Positions 25,240-32,848 of a stretch of 64,000 nucleotides of DNA are shown one piece after another. How positions within the stretch are numbered: the first letter of the stretch is position 1; the number at the start of each line of letters is the position of its first letter. The notes below the pieces were generated by a model. It saw only the letters and a list, made by a program, of their open reading frames with translations. It was not told the DNA's origin and did no database searches. Both the position numbers and the translations under genes were made by a program. Origin of the DNA: Ga0077536 sp043744805 (lineage in GTDB: Bacteria > Pseudomonadota > Gammaproteobacteria > Ga0077536); assembly GCA_043744805.1 (NCBI GenBank), contig JAYTTZ010000113.1:11077-75076 (forward strand), read 5' to 3'.

Positions 25240-26865
25240 ATGAACTCGACAATGATGGATCTGCCCCTGTCGCTCAACCATTTCCTCGAGCGCGCCGGGA
25301 AACTCTTTTCGGACCAGCAGATAGTCTCGCGACTGCCCGACAAAACCCTGCGCACCCACACCTACGGTGAGTACTACCAGCGCACGCGTGCGCTGGCCTC
25401 GGCCCTGCAGAAGCTGGGCATCGAGAAAGGCGACCGGGTAGCAACCTTGTGCTGGAACCATCATGCGCACCTCGAGTGCTACTTCGGGATCCCGGCCGCA
25501 GGTGCGGTGATGCATACGCTCAACCTGCGGCTCTCGCCGGCGGAAATCGGCTGGATTGCCAACGACGCGAAAGACCGCGTCCTTATCCTGGACGACATCC
25601 TGCTGCCACTGTTCGAACAGTTCCGCAACCTCTACGACTTCGAGCACGTCATCGTTTTTCCGTTCTCGGGCGCGCCCGTCGCGGCCGCGTTCCTGGACTA
25701 CGAACAACTCCTCGCGGCGGCCGATCCGGACGGCTTCGTCTATCCCGAACACGCTGAAACCGATCCTTCCTCCATGTGCTACACCTCGGGCACCACCGGC
25801 AACGCCAAGGGCGTGGTGTATTCACATCGCTCCACGGTGCTTCACACGCTCGTCGGCTGCGGCGGCGATTTATGGAGCCTGCGCAGCCAGGACGTGGTGC
25901 TGCCGGTGACCCCGATGTTCCATGCCAACAGTTGGGGCGTGCCCTACGGCGTGCTGATGGCGGGCGCGAAGATAGTGTTCCCCGGTCCCCACCTGCAAGC
26001 CGACGACCTGCTCGACCTGATGACTCTTGAACCGCCGACGCTTTCCCTGGGCGTGCCCACCATCTGGATGACGATGATCCAGGCCTACGATGTCGCCGTT
26101 GCGGCAGGTTCCACGCGCTGGAAGCTGCCGGTGGGGATGCGCTCGATGGTAGGGGGCTCTGCGGTGCCGGAAGCCCTCATCCGCGCATTCGCCAAGCACG
26201 ACATCTGGCTGCTGCAAGGCTGGGGCATGACCGAGACGTCTCCGGTCGCCACGGTGTCCTTTCCTAAAGGCGCCGTACTCCACGCCGACGACACCGAAAG
26301 ATTCCGGCGCGCGGCGATGGCCGGCGTGCCGGTGCCACTGGTCGATCTACGCATCCGCACCGATGACGGCACTGACGCTCCCTGGGACGGCAAGACGGTC
26401 GGGGAAATCCAGGTCCGCGGCCCATTCATCACCGGCAGTTATTTCAAAATGCCGGTAACCGAAGACAAATTCACGAACGATGGCTGGTTGCGCACGGGCG
26501 ACGTCGCCACGCTGGACGAACAGGGCTTCGTGCGGATCACCGATCGCACCAAGGACCTCATCAAGTCCGGGGGCGAATGGATAAGCTCGGTGGATCTCGA
26601 GAACGCCATCATGGCGCACCCGGCCGTGGCGGAAGCCGCGGTCATCGCCATCCCGGATCCCAAATGGGGCGAACGTCCACTGGCCTGCGTGGTCTTGAAG
26701 GCCGGGCAGACGGCCTCGCCGGCCGAACTCGGCGCGCACCTGCTCGCCCATGGCTTTGCCAAGTGGCAGTTGCCGGACCGGGTCGAGTTCATCGATGCAG
26801 TGCCCCGCACGTCTACCGGCAAGTTTTACAAGCTGAAGCTCCGTGAGAGGTTCGCGGCGAAGTAG
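25240..26865 (+). CDS. Fatty-acid/aryl-acid CoA ligase (AMP-forming, AlkK/DmdB-like)
   Basis: 541 residues of the ANL superfamily. The P-loop is YTSGTTGNAKGVVYSHRS, later motifs are GWGMTETSPVATV and GWLRTGDVATLDEQGFVRITDR, and the C-terminal catalytic Lys is in PRTSTGKFYKLKLRE. The best resemblance is to medium-chain fatty-acid or 3-methylmercaptopropionate CoA ligases. It activates a carboxylic acid as the entry to beta-oxidation-like reactions. The ATG at 25240 has GGAG 8 bases upstream; an ATG at 25234 is possible. Confidence 0.9.
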   Translation: MNSTMMDLPLSLNHFLERAGKLFSDQQIVSRLPDKTLRTHTYGEYYQRTRALASALQKLGIEKGDRVATLCWNHHAHLECYFGIPAAGAVMHTLNLRLSPAEIGWIANDAKDRVLILDDILLPLFEQFRNLYDFEHVIVFPFSGAPVAAAFLDYEQLLAAADPDGFVYPEHAETDPSSMCYTSGTTGNAKGVVYSHRSTVLHTLVGCGGDLWSLRSQDVVLPVTPMFHANSWGVPYGVLMAGAKIVFPGPHLQADDLLDLMTLEPPTLSLGVPTIWMTMIQAYDVAVAAGSTRWKLPVGMRSMVGGSAVPEALIRAFAKHDIWLLQGWGMTETSPVATVSFPKGAVLHADDTERFRRAAMAGVPVPLVDLRIRTDDGTDAPWDGKTVGEIQVRGPFITGSYFKMPVTEDKFTNDGWLRTGDVATLDEQGFVRITDRTKDLIKSGGEWISSVDLENAIMAHPAVAEAAVIAIPDPKWGERPLACVVLKAGQTASPAELGAHLLAHGFAKWQLPDRVEFIDAVPRTSTGKFYKLKLRERFAAK

Positions 26866-26940
26866 AGCGTCCCTCCGACCCAACCAACAGGTCGTTGCCC
26901 GCAGCCGGACGTTTTGCCTTGAACCGACAACGGAGCACGC

Positions 26941-27786
26941 ATGGACCTGGAGATCTGCCACGACAGTGGCGTTGAATGGGGTATCACCGACCAGATCGGC
27001 CGCATCGTGCTCAGCCGTCCCGAAGCGGCGAATTCGATAGGCCTTGCCCAGAGCAAGGCCTTGCCCAAGGCCTTCGACGCGATCGTGGAGGCTGCTCCCC
27101 GGGTCATCGTCCTCTCCGCGCGGGGATCGATTTTCTGCGGCGGTGGCGACATCAGGAGCATGGTCGCGGCGGCCGACGCCCTGGCGCCCTATATCGAAAG
27201 CACCCTGGAACCCTTGTTGAGCGGATTTGCCAGGCTGGCCACGGCCCCGTGCCCGATCGTGGCGGTCGTCAATGGGCCGATTGGTGGCGCGGGCATCGGT
27301 CTCGCGCTGGTGGCGGATTTCGTGCTCGCGAGTCCCGCGATGAAGCTGCGGGCCGGTTATCCGGCCATCGGGCTTTCGCCAGATGTCGGCGCTTCGTATT
27401 TCCTGGCGAGACGCGTGGGCGCCATCAAGGCCCAGCGCTGGTTGATGACCAACGCCCTGATCACCGCCGAAGAGTGCTTGGCCGCCGGTGCGGTAGACGA
27501 ATTGCACCCAGCGGATGAACTCGACGGGCGCGCGGAAGCCCTGGTGATGCAGTTGCGGCAGGCAGCGCCGGCGTCGATGCAAGCCATCAAGCAGCTTTGC
27601 ACGCAAGCCGGACGACTGGACGCAGTAGCCCACATCGCGCTCGAGGGGCAGTTGCTCTCGGCGTGTGCAGCGACGGCTGATGCGGTCGAAGGCGTGCGGG
27701 CTTTCATCGAGAAACGCGCGGCGGTGTTTAGCGGCAAGGGTGGCGACTGGCGACACCCTCTCCGCGGCCCGCGTGGATTACCGTAA
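26941..27786 (+). CDS. Enoyl-CoA hydratase/isomerase family protein
   Basis: 281 residues of the crotonase fold. The oxyanion-hole segments are SIFCGGGDIRSM and NGPIGGAGIGLALVADF. The region equivalent to the catalytic glutamates reads YPAIGLSPDVGASYFLARRVG: the first Glu position is not clearly kept and Asp is present in SPDVG. This points to an isomerase or a different crotonase reaction rather than a standard hydratase. It follows the CoA ligase by 75 bases. Confidence 0.85.
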   Translation: MDLEICHDSGVEWGITDQIGRIVLSRPEAANSIGLAQSKALPKAFDAIVEAAPRVIVLSARGSIFCGGGDIRSMVAAADALAPYIESTLEPLLSGFARLATAPCPIVAVVNGPIGGAGIGLALVADFVLASPAMKLRAGYPAIGLSPDVGASYFLARRVGAIKAQRWLMTNALITAEECLAAGAVDELHPADELDGRAEALVMQLRQAAPASMQAIKQLCTQAGRLDAVAHIALEGQLLSACAATADAVEGVRAFIEKRAAVFSGKGGDWRHPLRGPRGLP

Positions 27787-27789
27787 GGC

Positions 27790-29031
27790 TCAGGCCGCCC
27801 GGTACTCCTCCAGCGGCGGCTCGCCCAGGGCGGCGCGGTAGCTGTTATGGAAGTGATGCAGCGCCGGCTCGCAGCGACCGAACACGAAGTTATCGATCTT
27901 GCCGCTTGAAGCCGCGATCTGCGTCTTCTCGGCCATCAGGTAGTCTTCGTGCTCGACCGTGCTCATGAAGAGTTCGATCACCGCCGTTTCATCGAACTCC
28001 ATCCTGGCCGAGGTGTCCGGCTTGTAGACGTTGTCCGCGCTGACGGCGGCGGCCTTGACGTCGTTGCCGGCTTTGTCCTTCACGTGAGGCATCGCGAAGA
28101 TCGACATGCGGCTGATCGAACGCGCGCAGTCCTTGCGATCCGGATAGATTCTCACCAGCACCGCCATACCCCCTACGAACACGATCTGGATGTTGGGGAA
28201 CAGGTAATAGGCGGCAATCGACGCATAGGCGAAGTTCCACTCCGATTCCGGCAGTTGGCGCATGGCATCGATGTAGCGGCTGGCGGTGCAGATGCGGTGG
28301 TTGCGGCCGTACTCGTGGTAGGTCGCGTAGTCGCTGTGCGCGAGCTTGGCGAGCGTTTCCCTGTGCAGGGTACTGAAGTGGTAGTTTTCCCCGAAAGTGT
28401 CGTTGGCCAGCTTCCAGTTGAGGGCCTTCTCGATGGCCGATTCACCCTTGAACTCACATTTTTCGAACTCCCAGCTCGCGAATTCATCGGCAAGTTCGGG
28501 CCCAAGCAGGCCGTCGATGTCCACCACCCCGTCGAGCTGCGGGTGGACGACGAGGAAGCCGTACTTCTCCTGCGATGGCAGTTCGACCAGGTTGTGGCAG
28601 GCCTTGTCGATCTCGCCGAACATCTCGCGCTTGCGGATCCCCATCAGGCGGCCATCGGGCGCGTAGGTCCAGGCGTGGAAAGGGCAAACGAAGCGGCTCT
28701 TCTCGCCGCGACCTTCCTCCGCCAGTTGCGCCCCCCGGTGGCGGCAGGCGTTGATGAAGGCATGGAATTTCCCGTCCTTGTCGCGGGTGGCGAGGATGGG
28801 CATGCCGAGGTCGGAATTGGTGAAGTAGCTCCCGGGCTTGGCCAACTCCGGCGACAGTCCTATGACCTGCGGGTGCTGTTCGAAGAAAGCCTTCCACTCG
28901 CGCGCACCGCGCGCCTGATCGGTGTAGGAGGTGGTCGGGTTAATCACCATCCGGCCCGCATCGCAGGTGGTCTTGGTGTCCATCTGGTGGATCAGTTCTT
29001 TCACAATCCGGATTTGTTCGGCGTGCTTCAT
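27790..29031 (-). CDS. Rieske-type ring-hydroxylating oxygenase, large subunit
   Basis: 413 residues. The Rieske [2Fe-2S] motif is C-R-H, 17 residues, then C-P-F-H (NACRHRGAQL...FVCPFHAW) at about residues 90-115. The mononuclear iron site is in NDTFGENYHFSTLHRE (two His). It would hydroxylate an aromatic or other cyclic substrate using a separate reductase, which is not encoded nearby. No small (beta) subunit is present, as in single-component-alpha types. The ATG at 29031 has GAGAGGAGAG upstream and overlaps the TetR gene stop (ATGA). The regulator probably controls this operon. Confidence 0.9.
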   Translation of the reverse strand: MKHAEQIRIVKELIHQMDTKTTCDAGRMVINPTTSYTDQARGAREWKAFFEQHPQVIGLSPELAKPGSYFTNSDLGMPILATRDKDGKFHAFINACRHRGAQLAEEGRGEKSRFVCPFHAWTYAPDGRLMGIRKREMFGEIDKACHNLVELPSQEKYGFLVVHPQLDGVVDIDGLLGPELADEFASWEFEKCEFKGESAIEKALNWKLANDTFGENYHFSTLHRETLAKLAHSDYATYHEYGRNHRICTASRYIDAMRQLPESEWNFAYASIAAYYLFPNIQIVFVGGMAVLVRIYPDRKDCARSISRMSIFAMPHVKDKAGNDVKAAAVSADNVYKPDTSARMEFDETAVIELFMSTVEHEDYLMAEKTQIAASSGKIDNFVFGRCEPALHHFHNSYRAALGEPPLEEYRAA

Positions 29032-29750
29032 CGGGTCTCTCCTCTCTGAAGCAACGTGCTGCTTCTTGTTCTTGCCGGGCGCGCCGTGTTGGCGGCGAGC
29101 CTGGAAATCTTGCGTGCCAGTTGCTGGCGGAAGGTCTCGACGGCATCGGCCGCGAGGGCGATATAGAGGTCGATCAATGCAGTGCTGCGGAATTCGTGGA
29201 GGTCGCAATGACCGAAGGCCCAGGCGCGGCAGCCAGTGCGATAACTGCGCATGATGAGTTCGCCCATGTGGGACGCCGGGATGCGGCCGTGCATCAAGCG
29301 TGCGGCGAGGCAGGCTTGGATGCCTTCGATCGCCAGCGCCTCGGCCCATGCAAAGATGCGGGTGGCGTCCTCGTGGTGTTGGCGGCCTTGCTCTAGCCAT
29401 TCGACCGCGAGGAAGGCCGATCGATAGAAACCCTCGTCCTCGGCGAAAAGCGCTGTTGACTGCTCTACCAGCCCGGCCACCTGGGCCAGCGGCTCGTTGT
29501 CGCGGACGCCGTGCATCCGGGCCTCGATTTCGGTGACGACGTCCGCACCCAGCGCGAGCAGCACTGCTTCCTTGTTACCGATCAGGTTATAGATCGTCGG
29601 CACGGTGACTTCCGCGAGGCGCGCGAGTTCGCGCAGGCTCAGGGCCTCAAAGCCGCCGTGGCCAAGCAAGCCGCGTGCTTCCGCCAGGATGCGGGCGCGG
29701 CGTTTGCGCATGTTGCGGACAAGGAGGGTGTCGCTGGCTGTGTTCATCAT
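29028..29750 (-). CDS. TetR-family transcriptional regulator
   Basis: About 240 residues. The N-terminal helix-turn-helix reads RARILAEARGLLGHGGFEALSLRELARLAEVTVPTIYNLIGNKEAVL, the standard TetR DNA-binding domain. The ligand domain is variable. It is translated together with the Rieske oxygenase gene (4-base overlap), so it likely senses the oxygenase substrate or product and represses its own promoter. Two adjacent ATG codons (29750 and 29747) are possible starts. Confidence 0.9.
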   Translation of the reverse strand: MMNTASDTLLVRNMRKRRARILAEARGLLGHGGFEALSLRELARLAEVTVPTIYNLIGNKEAVLLALGADVVTEIEARMHGVRDNEPLAQVAGLVEQSTALFAEDEGFYRSAFLAVEWLEQGRQHHEDATRIFAWAEALAIEGIQACLAARLMHGRIPASHMGELIMRSYRTGCRAWAFGHCDLHEFRSTALIDLYIALAADAVETFRQQLARKISRLAANTARPARTRSSTLLQRGETR

Positions 29751-30435
29751 GCCGAGTTTTTCACGGCGTTAAAAAAACAACAAGCGGCTGGTTATAGGGG
29801 CTTTTTTAACTGCAACGCAGCAAAAGAACTTACTGTCCTGCGAGAGGATTCCAACAGGGGACCACGCGATGGACTTCGCGACGCAACGAGACGGCGCCAT
29901 CACTGACCTACTGTAGCCGCTGGCTGTGGTGGGAAGTCGCGGCCTCAAGCAGAGATCGCCATTGTCCCCCGGAGCGAAAACATGCGGGAGGCTCGCGCGA
30001 CATTAACGGTAGGCAGCAGCTTACTTGCGAGGCAAGCCCGGAATCCCGGGCGCGCGCCGACGCGGCGCGGGCAGGTCGCCTGAGGCGCCTCATACCTGTC
30101 AGGGCACGACATGAAACCCTTTTGCACCCCCAGGGATCCTCATCAAGGGGAGTAGCAAGGGGGCTCTGGACAGCCACATGCGGATGCAGTGCCTTGAGCC
30201 TCGTCAGGCGCAGATCCCTGGACGGTTGACGCAGGCCGGACCGCACACCCTGGGAGAAGTGTTGACGCAGCTTTTGGACTCGTTCAACTGGCCGGATCAA
30301 CTGCGTCAGAAGCTATCGTCCAGGCTAATTGCGAAGTGCGGCGCACGTCGTGCCGAGTCCGAAAACTGCAGCCGGTAACGGCACATGCGCGTGCTACGAT
30401 TCAGCGCATTCCAGGTCTGTTTGCGAGGAGACGTT
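29751..30435. other. Intergenic region without a recognised gene
   Basis: About 685 bases. The part next to the TetR gene is AT-rich (A and T runs near 29770-29815) and probably carries its promoter. Short frames exist, but none has a ribosome site and a recognisable family. A 66-codon plus frame ending at 30378 has a helical look (TLGEVLTQLLDSFNWPDQL) and could be a remnant of a small protein, but I cannot assign it. Base composition is less GC-rich than in the flanking genes. Confidence 0.5.
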
Positions 30436-31431
30436 ATGACTGAAACGCACGATCCGTTGTTATGGAAATGCCCGGTGTGCGACCGTCAGGGCGTTGGCAG
30501 GAAGGTCGGCAGCGTTGATTGGTACACCCCGATGCCAGGGGTTTCCCACTACGACATCCGTAAGTGTGAACACTGCCTGGTGGAATTCTCTGACCCCATC
30601 CCCTCTGACGAGGTTCTGGCCGAATACTACGGTGATTACAAACCCACGCAATTGTCGGAAGACGATTCAAGGTTTCAGTACCTTCTTGAATTGCAAGACC
30701 CGCTGGTGGATTACCTGAGCAGCGTCCTGGACGGGTGGCAGTACACCCCGCCCAGATTCCTTGATTACGGCTTCGGCGCAGGTTCGTTCATGCTCCGGAT
30801 TGCGCAGCGCAAGTACGACATCTCCGGAATCGATTACGGCAACCAGGCCATCACGCAGTTCTCGAATTTCGCCAGCCGACAGGGCCTTGAAATCAAGCTC
30901 TACGATTTCTTGAACAACGGCCTGAAGCAGTTGGCCGGCCAGCGCTTCAACTGCATCACTTTGTTTCAGGTGATTGAGCACCTGCAGTCGCCCGTCAGCG
31001 TTCTCAAGGAACTGCGCACCTTGCAGGAGCCAGGTGATTACATCTACATCGAATGCCCCAACCAGGATGGCTGGTTTTTCAAGCTCAAGAACCTCATTCG
31101 CCCGCTAATTGCACGACAGTTCATGTGGGGTTCCGTAAGTCCGCCGCAGCACCTGTTCGGCTTCAACCGGAAGTCGCTGTCCACGGCGCTGGAAAAAGCC
31201 GGGTATGAAGTCTGTGAAGTTGGGGACTACGGCATGGGCGATCCCTTACACGCGCCGGAAACCCAGAACTGGTATCCAAGCGTCGGCCGCTGGTGGCGAG
31301 AACCCCGCCGGCATAATTTCTACGGCACGGCCAAAATGCTCATCCGGCTGCTCGAATTTCCGGCGACGCGCCTCTTTGGCGCAGGCGGGGGATTGTTTGC
31401 GCTAGCCCGGGCAACGCAGGCAAAGGGTTGA
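30436..31431 (+). CDS. Class I SAM-dependent methyltransferase with N-terminal zinc motif
   Basis: 331 residues. Near the N-terminus CPVC and, 35 residues later, CEHC form a zinc-ribbon-like pair. The methyltransferase domain has FLDYGFGAGSFMLRIA (SAM glycine loop), ISGIDYG (acidic end of beta-2) and FNCITLFQVIEHLQSPVSVLKEL. This Methyltransf_23-type layout is common in sugar and secondary-metabolite methylases. The ATG has GAGGAGACGTT upstream. The gene is visibly less GC-rich than its neighbours and stands alone between non-coding stretches, which suggests transfer. Confidence 0.85.
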   Translation: MTETHDPLLWKCPVCDRQGVGRKVGSVDWYTPMPGVSHYDIRKCEHCLVEFSDPIPSDEVLAEYYGDYKPTQLSEDDSRFQYLLELQDPLVDYLSSVLDGWQYTPPRFLDYGFGAGSFMLRIAQRKYDISGIDYGNQAITQFSNFASRQGLEIKLYDFLNNGLKQLAGQRFNCITLFQVIEHLQSPVSVLKELRTLQEPGDYIYIECPNQDGWFFKLKNLIRPLIARQFMWGSVSPPQHLFGFNRKSLSTALEKAGYEVCEVGDYGMGDPLHAPETQNWYPSVGRWWREPRRHNFYGTAKMLIRLLEFPATRLFGAGGGLFALARATQAKG

Positions 31432-31440
31432 TCCAGGGGA

Positions 31441-31755
31441 TCAGCAGTGGTTTACATCCGGGTGCCGCCGTGCATCCGCGATGCCCAACTTACGCTCCGC
31501 GACCACCCCCCTTGTGGATTCACGAACACGCGATAGGTCATCTTGATTTTCACAGGCGGCCACGTAATCCCCGTTGGCCTGCCGGGTTGCCGTCTGTACC
31601 TGCCCGCACGGCAGGCCGAGCAGCATGCTGACCGTGGTGAGATCCTTGGGCAGCGGTGGCACTGCTGCCGCCCCCACTGTGGTGATGCCTGGCAGGCTGG
31701 TGAAAAAGGACTGCGGCGGCCGTCTGCGGCGTTGCGTATCCGCCTGCGGTGCTCA
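31441..31755 (-). pseudogene. Remnant of a small exported-type protein, frameshifted
   Basis: On the minus strand a frame gives LPKDLTTVSMLLGLPCGQV...NGDYVAACENQD. The continuation that makes sense, TYRVFVNPQG, is in the next frame, after which VVAERK returns to the first frame. Two compensating frameshifts, or two sequence errors, would restore a compact domain with a Cys pair. No clear start remains, since the frame opens just after a TGA near 31757. I read it as a decayed gene; the family is unknown. Confidence 0.35.
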
Positions 31756-31902
31756 TTGACCCGCTTGTAAACGGCGCTCCTCGGCGTACACGCGCCTTGC
31801 AGCCAACCCCCTCGCTACGTTTTTCACCAGCCTGCTAATGCGCTCAGGACGCACGCGGCGAGAAATTTTTTACTCATGCGCGGCATCGGCATCTTCCCTG
31901 GG

Positions 31903-32170
31903 TTAGCTCGAAGCATGGAACTTTACCGGGTCCGTGAGGACGCCCCAGATCGCTTCACGTGAATCTGCAACGGTGTGGGCCGGGGCGGGATCGTCGTCCT
32001 GCACAAGCGCGAGCACTTTACGGAGCAGTGGGTCGCAGGACGGACTTCAGGTCAGCAACAGTCGCGGGTCTTTCCCAAGCTGCACAGCCGGCGAACAGCG
32101 GTAGCACGAGCATCACTGCGATGCGCCGTGAGTGGGCGATGCGTTGGACTTCGGGCGGGATGGTGACCAT
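31903..32170 (-). pseudogene. Frameshifted small lipoprotein gene
   Basis: The minus-strand ATG at 32170 opens a signal peptide with a lipobox (MLVLPLFAGC) and runs to TAA at 32018-32020. One base out of register, a second frame continues with protein-like sequence (KVLALVQDDDPAPAHTVADS...LTDPVKFHASS) to a TAA at 31903. Together they would encode a lipoprotein of about 88 residues with a single +1 shift around 32018. Family not recognised. Confidence 0.45.
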
Positions 32171-32564
32171 GGCCCGTACTCTCGTTGAATCGGCTGCCCT
32201 TGTCCGTGGGGCGGGCAACCTTGCGGACTAGTCGCCACCTGGACCTGCGGATGTCGGATCCCCATCGCCCACGGTGTCCATCCGGGTTTTGATTTCCGGA
32301 GTCCAGATCATTCAGCACGGGCGAGCCAGCTTGCCGACAGACGCCGCGACGACGCTGGCAAAACTTCCCCACGCCATGTCGATGAGCGACACGCTGAGTG
32401 GCCATGCGTCGATGGTGTTCAGGGCCGCGGATGGTAGCGGAGACGATTTTGAGGTCGCCGCGGGACTTCATCTCGCAGCGAGGTCGGTTTTGAATTCATG
32501 GGCGGCGCTCCGGCCGCTGGAGATGTCGCGATGAGCGACATCGGATGGAGATCTGCCCCGGGGG
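32171..32564. other. Non-coding or decayed stretch
   Basis: About 390 bases with no intact gene. On the minus strand a 52-codon window (32467-32312) reads plausibly (NTIDAWPLSVSLIDMAWGSF...) and is followed in another frame by MIWTPEIKTRMDTV up to a stop at 32228. Both lack a clear start and family, so they look like more pieces of broken genes. Confidence 0.4.
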
Positions 32565-32846
32565 TTATCCCCCCGCGATCCCCACCATGAAGAACACGGT
32601 TTCCCCGTCCGCGAGCCCATCCTCGAGGTACATCCGCGCGCCCTTCGAATTGAGGTAAAGCGTCCCACGATCGTTCAGCGCATTCGAGTTCTGATCCATC
32701 AGCAAGGCGGTCATGGCGGGGCCATATTTGCCGGTGATGGCCGCAGCAAGGGCCGCCATGGTGGGTTCAGACAGGTCGAAGTTTTCCTTCTCAACCTGCG
32801 TGATTTCCCGGAAGCGGCTCTGGTAGTGGGCAAGCACCGTAACCAT
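32565..32846 (-). CDS. MoaD/ThiS-like sulfur-carrier protein of the aldehyde oxidoreductase operon
   Basis: 93 residues of ubiquitin-like fold. It ends in the diglycine tail VGIAGG that is thiocarboxylated in MoaD and ThiS, and has TLYLNSKGARMYLEDGLADGETVFFM, the MoaD C-terminal half. The ATG at 32846 starts two bases after the oxidoreductase stop. MoaD-like proteins are common partners of tungsten AOR genes and supply the dithiolene sulfur of the pyranopterin. Confidence 0.85.
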   Translation of the reverse strand: MVTVLAHYQSRFREITQVEKENFDLSEPTMAALAAAITGKYGPAMTALLMDQNSNALNDRGTLYLNSKGARMYLEDGLADGETVFFMVGIAGG

Positions 32847-32848
32847 GC

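Noticed and set aside
29908..30300. 130-codon minus frame in the 29.8-30.4 kb gap
   Set aside because: Arg/Ser/Pro-rich translation, no ribosome site and no family resemblance.
30178..30378. 66-codon plus frame with a DciA-like helical stretch
   Set aside because: The resemblance is only a generic amphipathic helix; no start signal and no neighbours that support it.
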